A DNA stretch of 64,000 bases from the NCBI RefSeq assembly GCF_000702445.1, contig NZ_JNIF01000003.1:2976001-3040000 (forward strand). Reading direction: 5' to 3'. The notes beneath the pieces were generated by a model, which made no database searches, was not told the origin of the DNA, and worked only from the letters and a program-made list of their open reading frames with translations. Shown here one piece after another: positions 58,016 to 64,000 of the stretch. This DNA is from Bryobacter aggregatus MPL3. GTDB taxonomy: Bacteria > Acidobacteriota > Terriglobia > Bryobacterales > Bryobacteraceae. Position 1 is the stretch's first letter, and each line of letters begins with the position of its first letter. The position numbers and the translations under genes are program-made.

Positions 58016-59394
58016 CTCCATTCGAGCGCGACATAGCGCACTTGGCCCTCGCGCTCCACTTGCAGCACCATGGCGTCGCCGGGCTTCAGCCGTTCGAGCG
58101 CCTCTCGTAGGCTCTCCACCGTCGTCGTGACCAGGCCATTGAGGCCATAGATCACATCACCCACCTCAAGATCGATGTCTTGTGTGACGCCGTCGGCGCT
58201 TTTCGCCGCCACTACGAGGCCGTACTCATGCCGGTACGGGCCCAGAATCTGCGCATTGTCCTTGGTGAGAGGCACCAGCAGCGCACCCAGCCGCCGCACC
58301 AGATTCTTCTCTACGCTCACCATGCCGGACATCTTCTCGTGGTGCGCTTCCTCTTCATCGACGGTGACGTTCAACGGAACTGTCGTCTTGCCTCGTAATA
58401 CGGTGAAGCTCATCTGGTCCCCTTTGCGCTTGCGATAGATTTCCATGGTCACCTGCCGCAGGTTTTTGACCTTCACTCCATCCATCGTCAGAATCAGATC
58501 GCCGCTCTCCATGCCTCCCTTGTCGGCAGGCCCCTCCGGGGCAACATCGCTCAGAATCACACCGCTGGTTGCCTCAATGCCCAGACCCTTGGCCAGCAGA
58601 GGCGTCAGATTCTGCGCCGCGATTCCGATCATGCCCCGCCGCACGCCGCCATAGGCGCGAATCTGGCGATAGGCCTGACGCACCACGTTGGAAGGGATCG
58701 CAAATCCGATGCCTTCATTGCCGCCGCTCTGGGTCATGATGAACGAGTTGATCCCCACCAGTTGCCCAGCTGCATTCACCAGTGCTCCACCGCTATTGCC
58801 CGGATTGATGGCGGCGTCGGTCTGGATATAGGCGATCGGGTTCTCCTCTCCCACCGTTCGCCCGGGAGAACTCACCACGCCCATCGAGACAGAATTCTCT
58901 AGGCCGAGGGGGCTGCCAAATGCCAGAACGATATCTCCTTGTTCGAGCAGGTCACTGCGGCCGAAGGCGAGATGCGGAAAATTCTTTCCTTCGATTTTGA
59001 TGACAGCCAGATCGCTTTCCCGGTCGATGCCGACAATCTTCGCGTCCACCGCCTGCCCTTCGCCAGTGCCTCCGCGTGGCGCCACCTTCACGCTGTAAGC
59101 GCTCGACACGACATGCGCGTTGGTAATGATGTAGCCCTCGGCATCGATCAAGACGCCACTACCGCTGCCCCGTTGCCGGCGGAGCAAGCCGGTGCCCTTG
59201 GTGCCTTCTTCCTCACCAGTGGAATACTTTGCAACCACGATCTCGACGACACAGGGAGAAACCTTCCGGGCCAGTGCCCGCACGCTCTGGCTGAAGGAAC
59301 TGAGCTCTTGGGGAGGCGCCGCCGCCGGAGGTGTCTGACCCAAACTGGGAGCGCTGGTGAGAGCAAGGAGTACAACGAGGTGCACGAATCGCAT
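58012..59394 (-). CDS. HtrA/DegP-type periplasmic serine protease with two PDZ domains
   Basis: The ATG at 59394 gives 460 residues with a signal peptide (M-R-F-V-H-L-V-V-L-L-A-L-T-S-A-P-S-L-G-Q). The trypsin-like triad is His in T-N-A-H-V-V, Asp in R-E-S-D-L-A-V-I-K-I, and Ser in G-N-S-G-G-A-L. Two PDZ domains follow: one with G-M-I-G-I-A-A-Q-N-L, S-G-D-L-I-L-T-M-D-G, and a second with L-E-V-G-D-V-I-Y-G-L-N-G. It degrades or refolds damaged envelope proteins. It is divergent from rpmB. Confidence 0.92.
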   Translation of the reverse strand: MRFVHLVVLLALTSAPSLGQTPPAAAPPQELSSFSQSVRALARKVSPCVVEIVVAKYSTGEEEGTKGTGLLRRQRGSGSGVLIDAEGYIITNAHVVSSAYSVKVAPRGGTGEGQAVDAKIVGIDRESDLAVIKIEGKNFPHLAFGRSDLLEQGDIVLAFGSPLGLENSVSMGVVSSPGRTVGEENPIAYIQTDAAINPGNSGGALVNAAGQLVGINSFIMTQSGGNEGIGFAIPSNVVRQAYRQIRAYGGVRRGMIGIAAQNLTPLLAKGLGIEATSGVILSDVAPEGPADKGGMESGDLILTMDGVKVKNLRQVTMEIYRKRKGDQMSFTVLRGKTTVPLNVTVDEEEAHHEKMSGMVSVEKNLVRRLGALLVPLTKDNAQILGPYRHEYGLVVAAKSADGVTQDIDLEVGDVIYGLNGLVTTTVESLREALERLKPGDAMVLQVEREGQVRYVALEWS

Positions 59395-59616
59395 TTGAAT
59401 TTCATTGTCGCTGTTCTGAAGCGGGATGATTTCGCGATCCATCGCGCCGCAGCGTTGCCAACGGCTCTGTACTGCGCTAAACTCAGACATTGTGGTGGCA
59501 CGCATTTCGTGTGCCCTTACGCGAGACAGTGGCCGGGTACGCGCTTGAGCCGTACGACCTCTGTTTCAATCTTAGGCAAAACCAAAAACCCTGGTTGAGC
59601 ACGTTGGAGTAATTTT

Positions 59617-59841
59617 ATGGCCAAACTTTGTCCTGTCACCGGTAAAAAGCCAATCAGCGGTCACACCGTTTCGCACGCGAATAATAAGACGAAGCGTCGC
59701 TTCGAACCGAATCTGCACGTCAAGCGGATCTGGGTTGCCAGCGAGAAGAAGTTCATCCGCGTTCGCCTTTCTGCGAAAGCTCTCCGCACTATCGATAAAG
59801 TCGGCGTTGACTCCGTCCTCGCTCTTCTCAAGAAGGCTTAG
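59617..59841 (+). CDS. rpmB: Large-subunit ribosomal protein L28
   Basis: This 74-residue protein matches bL28: [11 protein letters not shown] near the start, then [15 protein letters not shown] and [12 protein letters not shown]. The single Cys form (C-P-V-T-G) is the cysteine-reduced type without a zinc pair. It is followed by rpmG 26 bp downstream. Confidence 0.97.
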   Translation: MAKLCPVTGKKPISGHTVSHANNKTKRRFEPNLHVKRIWVASEKKFIRVRLSAKALRTIDKVGVDSVLALLKKA

Positions 59842-59867
59842 TTTCAGGTCTCGAAAAGGAATCGATC

Positions 59868-60023
59868 ATGCGCATCAATATCAAATTGGTCTCCACCGCC
59901 GGTACGGGCCACTACTACACAACCACCAAGAATCCTAAGAAGACCACCGAAAAGCTCACCAAGAAGAAGTTCGATCCGGTGATCCGCAAGCACGTCGACT
60001 ACAAAGAATACAAGATCACCTAG
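59868..60023 (+). CDS. rpmG: Large-subunit ribosomal protein L33
   Basis: A 51-residue protein with AAGGA 7 bp upstream of the ATG. It reads [22 protein letters not shown] then K-L-x-K-K-K-F-D-P and K-H-V-D-Y-K-E-Y-K at the end, the L33 pattern. No cysteines are present, so it is the zinc-free form. It forms a two-gene unit with rpmB. Confidence 0.95.
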   Translation: MRINIKLVSTAGTGHYYTTTKNPKKTTEKLTKKKFDPVIRKHVDYKEYKIT

Positions 60024-60059
60024 TCTGGTCTTCTCACCGTTTTTCTGCCACGCCGCTCC

Positions 60060-61421
60060 TCACCGGGCGGCGTTTGCACGTTTGGGCAGCACTCTTTGCA
60101 ACTCGCGGCGCAAGAGCACCACGAGTGTCCCGGCAATCACACCCAGATAAAGAAACCGAATCGCACTCACCCCAAACAGCATGCCGCTGTTCTCGGGCTT
60201 CATTTGGAACTTTGGCGCTCCGCGCAGCGCATCGAAATCGAGCGTCTGCTTTGTTGACAGGTAAGGCAGAAGATATGTTTTCCACTGCTGAAAGAATACG
60301 ATCGCGGCTTCCCGGAATTCCGTATAGCGCGATAACCCGGATCCCGCCAGATCGTCCACCGCGAATTGGGTCACGGTGTAGGGAGAGAGCCAGGATCCGA
60401 TCTGGCTCAGCTGCTCCATCCGGCGCACACTCGACTCAAAGGCCTCGACCTTGGGCCGGAGTTGTTCTTCCACCATCAGGCTCTTCAGGGCGATGAGTCT
60501 GGTGTTGCCAAGTGGTTGCGACCAGTCGATTGCGGGCGCTCCCTGGGATTGTAGAAATTGATCGACTACTGCCTGCTCTGGCAACTGGATCGTTTTGCTC
60601 AAATTCCTACGATCGATCGAAATCTCCAGCCGGCTCTGCGGGCGGGCTATGGCCGATCCAATGCTCTGTAGCAGGAAGGGCACTCCGATGACGCTGATCA
60701 GAAAAATACCTGTGTAGCGGATGGCTGCTCCGGCAAAGGAAGAGCCTCGCAGCAGGAGCCAGGCAAAGAGCAAGAGCCATCCCAACAAGTAGACGCTCAC
60801 GATGGCGACCCAAAAAGAAAGGCGTCCCAACCTCTCGTTGGACCCGATCTGCATCCCGCTGGCGTACAAGCTGGCCAAGGTGCTGAGGATGATCACGCCG
60901 GAGAATACGCCGAGAGGCATCAAAATCCTCTCGATGCAGAAGTCGAACATGGAAACCTTGCCACTCAGCAGCTTCTCAATCGCGCCGCTGGCGAGGCACT
61001 GCCGATAGAGAAAGAAACAGATCGGAAGAATTGCAATCGGCAGGACCAGGAGGAAGACAAAGCTGAGGTCCACCCGTCCGTAGCGCCGCCGCGCCGGATG
61101 TTCGATCACATCGACATTGGTCAAGGGGCGCGTCGCCAAAAGCCGGATCAGATGCATGGACGGTGCCATTCCCACCAAGCCAGAACTCAGTTGCAGCAGC
61201 GCAGGCGGAGGAAGCGTGACCTCCACATAGACGGAGCCAGGGTCGGCGACCTGTGGTTCCTTCATGGAATACCGCTGCAATGTCGTCTCGGTCTGGCCAA
61301 TGCCTGCGCTCACCGAGGAGGCAAAGACAATCAAAGCGACCAGCGCCACGAGCAACAAGCCTTGCAGCACGTAGGGCGTTCTCCCCAGGCGGCTACTTCC
61401 AAAAGCAATTGGCGAAGTCAT
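60060..61421 (-). CDS. DUF3526-type ABC transporter permease, second of a pair
   Basis: The ATG at 61421 gives 453 residues with about six membrane segments and a large loop after the first one. The layout (an N-terminal helix, an extracytoplasmic domain, then a bundle of helices near 110-260, and a second extracytoplasmic part near 275-430 ending in one helix) is that of DUF3526/ABC-2-like permeases. It overlaps the first permease gene by 4 bp (ATGA). No ATPase gene is near, so its motor must be encoded elsewhere or be missing. The substrate is unknown. Confidence 0.7.
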   Translation of the reverse strand: MTSPIAFGSSRLGRTPYVLQGLLLVALVALIVFASSVSAGIGQTETTLQRYSMKEPQVADPGSVYVEVTLPPPALLQLSSGLVGMAPSMHLIRLLATRPLTNVDVIEHPARRRYGRVDLSFVFLLVLPIAILPICFFLYRQCLASGAIEKLLSGKVSMFDFCIERILMPLGVFSGVIILSTLASLYASGMQIGSNERLGRLSFWVAIVSVYLLGWLLLFAWLLLRGSSFAGAAIRYTGIFLISVIGVPFLLQSIGSAIARPQSRLEISIDRRNLSKTIQLPEQAVVDQFLQSQGAPAIDWSQPLGNTRLIALKSLMVEEQLRPKVEAFESSVRRMEQLSQIGSWLSPYTVTQFAVDDLAGSGLSRYTEFREAAIVFFQQWKTYLLPYLSTKQTLDFDALRGAPKFQMKPENSGMLFGVSAIRFLYLGVIAGTLVVLLRRELQRVLPKRANAAR

Positions 61422-62794
61422 ACGGGGATCTCGATCTCCATTGTTTTCGATCGGTTTTCTTTTTGCTGCTTGGATAGGAAAAAGCCCGCTGCGGCCCAAA
61501 GCAGCAGGAACGCAGACGGGAGCAGGCTGGAGTTCAGGGCATGGGCTGGGCTTGGTAAGGACGGATGGACAAAAGGAAACTGCCGCCAGTATTCTGGGCC
61601 CCGAATGATCTTTTTCCCTTCCGGTCCACTGGACACCACGATGTCCTCATAAACTTTCCGCACCATGTTGTCCCAGTACAAATCGGCCTGGTTCAGTTGT
61701 TCCCGCTCACTGGCAAAGTCCGTTGCTGCCAGTGCGCTTGACGCGATCTGAATTCCAACCATCGGAGCGGCAAACGAAGTGAGCTGCTCAAATCGTTCCT
61801 GGCTGCGATATAGCTCATTCAATTCGCCAAGACGGCGAACGAAAACCTCGCGTTGGTGCCGCTCCTCTTTCTTCAGCAGGATTGCCGACAGATTGACGGG
61901 CAACTGGTCAATGCTCTTCACCTGATATTCGACCAACGCTTCTGCTATGAAACGGCGCTCGCGGTCCTTCCTCGTCTCGACGCCGTTGTAGCCGTTGGCT
62001 CGTTCAAATTCAATCTTCCGGGCCATCGCATCGATCGTCGGAAGCGGATACAGCGCTCCTGCCAGATTCGTGGTGGTCGGACGAGCCAGGGCTATATTGA
62101 ATAACCAAAAACTAGCCAACACCAGCGTGGCCCGCGAAGTGTCCGGAATGTAACGATAGGCCAGCCAGCAGATACTGGCCGCCGCCAGCGCATAGAGCAG
62201 GTAGCACCCAAGCAGCAATAGCAGCCGGGTGGCTCCATTCAGCCCTAGCATCTTCCAGCTCAACATTGCGCTGAGGAGACAGGCAATCGCGAGTGCCGGT
62301 GCACAGCGCTCGAACAAAGCAATGAGCATTGCCGTCCAGCTCTCCGTGCTCCCGGCCGCAATGGCTTCCCGGCGTTGCCAGCAGAGCAGCAAGGCCAGCA
62401 TCGGAATGGCGATCTGCGCAAGGATGGCGGCGGTTAGACCGATTTGCCGGCCTGCCGGCGCATAGTCGTACCCCACCTGATCCTGGATGCGGGCGAGTCT
62501 TCCCAGTTGCAACCACAGGGAGCTGCCCAACCAAGGACCATCTCCTGCATCAAAGCTGCTGAGCGGCGACGCCACGGCGGGCGCGTACACGGCTCCCATT
62601 AAGGTGTCGAGCGGAAATGCGGGCGGGTGGTCGGCCCAGAGACGCTGTGCTTCCCGGCCTGCGCGATCCGCCTCAGAGTGCAACTCCAGTCCCTGCCACC
62701 ATTGCATTCCTACCAGCAAGATTGCCAAGGTTGGAAGGGCATATCGGACTCTTGAGAGAAAGCGTTGTAGCGATTGCTCGTTGCGATCCGTCAT
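61418..62794 (-). CDS. DUF3526-type ABC transporter permease, first of a pair
   Basis: This 458-residue protein has an N-terminal helix (Y-A-L-P-T-L-A-I-L-L-V), an extracytoplasmic part around 40-125, a helical bundle (about 125-250) and a second outer part ending in a last helix (F-L-L-L-W-A-A-A-G-F-F-L). It matches its downstream partner in layout, and the two are coupled. ABC systems of this kind often export small molecules or build envelope structures. The 5' end is divergent from the PBP gene by 69 bp. Confidence 0.7.
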   Translation of the reverse strand: MTDRNEQSLQRFLSRVRYALPTLAILLVGMQWWQGLELHSEADRAGREAQRLWADHPPAFPLDTLMGAVYAPAVASPLSSFDAGDGPWLGSSLWLQLGRLARIQDQVGYDYAPAGRQIGLTAAILAQIAIPMLALLLCWQRREAIAAGSTESWTAMLIALFERCAPALAIACLLSAMLSWKMLGLNGATRLLLLLGCYLLYALAAASICWLAYRYIPDTSRATLVLASFWLFNIALARPTTTNLAGALYPLPTIDAMARKIEFERANGYNGVETRKDRERRFIAEALVEYQVKSIDQLPVNLSAILLKKEERHQREVFVRRLGELNELYRSQERFEQLTSFAAPMVGIQIASSALAATDFASEREQLNQADLYWDNMVRKVYEDIVVSSGPEGKKIIRGPEYWRQFPFVHPSLPSPAHALNSSLLPSAFLLLWAAAGFFLSKQQKENRSKTMEIEIPV

Positions 62795-62863
62795 TAGGAT
62801 TACAGTAGCTCATGAGCGCACCCGACGAAGGCGTGCCAAAATAAAGGCGACTAAGCTTACCCT

Positions 62864-64000
62864 GTGGCGATTCGACTTCAAATACCCGCTCGCGCGTTTC
62901 TCGTGCGCATTCTTCTTCATCCTGTCGGGCGCATCGTCCTGGCGTCACTCGCCTTTATTTTCATCGGCGGCCTGCTCTTTTTTGGCTTCCTGTACAACAA
63001 GTACTCGCGTGAAATTGACGAAAAACTGGCCGCTGGTCCCTTCCGCAACGCCTCCCGCATCTATGCCGCCCCGCATGTTCTAGCGCTCGGAGATCCTCTC
63101 GATCGCGAAGAACTCGTGGGCCAACTGCGGCGCAGTGGCTATAGCGATTCCAGCGGCAATCCGGTCGGCCATTATGTCCTGCGCGGCGACTCGATCGAGA
63201 TCTATCCCGGTCCCGATTCTTTCTTTGCCCGCGATGGGGGCCTGGTCCGCATCGCCGATGGCAAGATATCGCAAATCGTCTCGCTGGTCGATAATAGCGT
63301 CCGCAACCAGTACCAGTTGGAGCCGGAACTGGTGACGAATATTTTCGACCGTTCCCGCCAAAAGCGCCGCATGGTCCGCTACGAGGATCTGCCCAAGACG
63401 CTCGTGAATGCGGTTACCAGTGTCGAAGACAAACGCTTCTTCAAACACTCTGGCTTTGATCCGATCCGCATTGTGAAGGCGCTCATGGTCGACATCTCGA
63501 CCGGACGCCATGCCGAAGGAGCCTCCACGCTCAGCCAGCAATTGGCGCGTGGTTTCTTCCTCACTCCAGAGAAGACCTGGCGGCGCAAGATCAATGAAGC
63601 GTTGTACACGCTGATCCTCGAACAGAAGCTCACCAAAGAGCAGATCTTTGAGTACTATGCGAATTACGTTCCGTTGGGCTGGCGGGGTGGCTTCAATATT
63701 TTTGGCTTTGGCGAGGCCGCGCAAGCCTATCTGGGCAAGGATGTCCGAGACGTCACGCTGCCTGAGGCGGCCCTGCTCGCAGGGTTGATCCAGCGTCCGA
63801 GCGCAACCAATCCTTTTGTGTACCCGGAGAAGGCGAAGACCCGCCGCAATATCGTTCTCCGTCTGATGCGCGACAACGACTACATCGACGAACGGCTCTA
63901 TGCGCCCGCCACGGCCACCGAAGTGCGCACCGTCCGCGGCAATGGCGACTCGGCCGATTCCTCCTATTTCGTCGATCTCGTCAACGATACCCTCACCCAG
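62864..64000 (+). CDS. Bifunctional penicillin-binding protein, PBP1b-like, cut by window edge
   Basis: A GTG at 62864 opens 379 codons to the window end with no stop. There is an N-terminal membrane anchor (V-G-R-I-V-L-A-S-L-A-F-I-F-I-G-G-L-L-F-F). A UB2H-like domain follows (about 63-118: R-I-Y-A-A-P...G-D-S-I-E-I-Y-P-G), which is typical of PBP1b. The GT51 glycosyltransferase has catalytic Glu188 in V-E-D-K-R-F-F-K-H-S-G, G-A-S-T-L-S-Q-Q-L-A-R and Y-A-N-Y-V-P-L-G. The transpeptidase part lies beyond the edge. The enzyme polymerises and cross-links peptidoglycan. Confidence 0.92.
   Translation, partial: MAIRLQIPARAFLVRILLHPVGRIVLASLAFIFIGGLLFFGFLYNKYSREIDEKLAAGPFRNASRIYAAPHVLALGDPLDREELVGQLRRSGYSDSSGNPVGHYVLRGDSIEIYPGPDSFFARDGGLVRIADGKISQIVSLVDNSVRNQYQLEPELVTNIFDRSRQKRRMVRYEDLPKTLVNAVTSVEDKRFFKHSGFDPIRIVKALMVDISTGRHAEGASTLSQQLARGFFLTPEKTWRRKINEALYTLILEQKLTKEQIFEYYANYVPLGWRGGFNIFGFGEAAQAYLGKDVRDVTLPEAALLAGLIQRPSATNPFVYPEKAKTRRNIVLRLMRDNDYIDERLYAPATATEVRTVRGNGDSADSSYFVDLVNDTLTQ

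Noticed and set aside
1-64000. CRISPR arrays, prophage or large tandem repeats
   Set aside because: No repeated spacer pattern, phage structural genes or integrase were seen; the only mobile element is the IS630-family copy.

Overview
The window looks like chromosomal DNA of a GC-rich, diderm, flagellated member of the Acidobacteriota, most like the Bryobacterales/Solibacter group. This is inference from gene content, not a database search. The supporting content is LPS heptose synthesis (hldD), a PQQ dehydrogenase, cytochrome c plus copper-monooxygenase proteins, DUF1080 and DUF4159 proteins, a PEP-CTERM protein remnant, a Thermus-type isocitrate dehydrogenase, many exported proteins with signal peptides ending in A-Q, and an MJ0619/Tes-like radical SAM enzyme. 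Both ends of the window cut genes: a bicovalent flavoprotein oxidase at the left and a PBP1b-like glycosyltransferase at the right.

Layout. 1-8.5 kb, minus strand: flavoprotein oxidase, alpha-amino-acid ester hydrolase, exported protein, SpoU methylase, M50 zinc-ribbon peptidase, zinc-ribbon membrane protein and clpB. 8.6-20 kb: small exported and lipoproteins, a receiver domain joined in frame to an exported protein, a sulfite-oxidase-like molybdoenzyme next to a metallo-beta-lactamase-fold hydrolase, a PQQ dehydrogenase, a conserved protein of unknown function and hldD. 20.2-20.6 kb: a small secreted cysteine-rich gene split by an in-frame TGA. 20.8-28.1 kb: a tight six-gene operon read larC-metG-tatD-polyprenyl synthase-AsmA-like-DUF4159. 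28.2-32 kb: a pseudouridine synthase that overlaps purK tail to tail by 270 bp, then purE and icd. 32-35 kb: flagellar hook-junction genes flgL-flgK-(FlgN-like?)-flgM. 35.2-38 kb: two haem/copper proteins and a heavy-metal-binding-domain protein. 38-41.7 kb: two SDRs, a tartrate/malate-type decarboxylating dehydrogenase and a CheY-CheX pair. 41.8-46.5 kb: tRNA-Thr, then dusB-rnhA-hemD, with an IS630-family element inserted exactly in the hemD stop codon. 46.6-54.9 kb: DUF1080 protein, queG, the large radical SAM gene with a strong terminator, a degraded PEP-CTERM gene, a Tat-exported sugar isomerase-like protein, rimO and yacG. 54.9-64 kb: pgpA, beta-propeller protein, cinA, DUF2237, an HtrA protease, rpmB-rpmG, a pair of DUF3526-type ABC permeases without an ATPase, and the PBP.

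Most of the window is housekeeping (protein quality control, tRNA and ribosome modification, purine, isoprenoid and haem synthesis, envelope assembly) with scattered exported proteins. Genes are packed tightly: same-strand neighbours often overlap by 4 bp (ATGA or GTGA), and three convergent pairs share a 4-bp stop-codon overlap (CTAA or CTAG). The strongest candidate for unusual biology is the radical SAM protein at 49.6-51.7 kb. It resembles the archaeal tetraether-lipid synthase family, carries extreme codon bias, and has its own terminator; it may help make the membrane-spanning lipids known from this phylum. Also notable are the TGA-split cysteine-rich gene, the rluA/purK overlap, the receiver-exported fusion, and a degenerate tRNA copy at 11.7 kb. 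No CRISPR array, prophage or biosynthetic cluster was seen.
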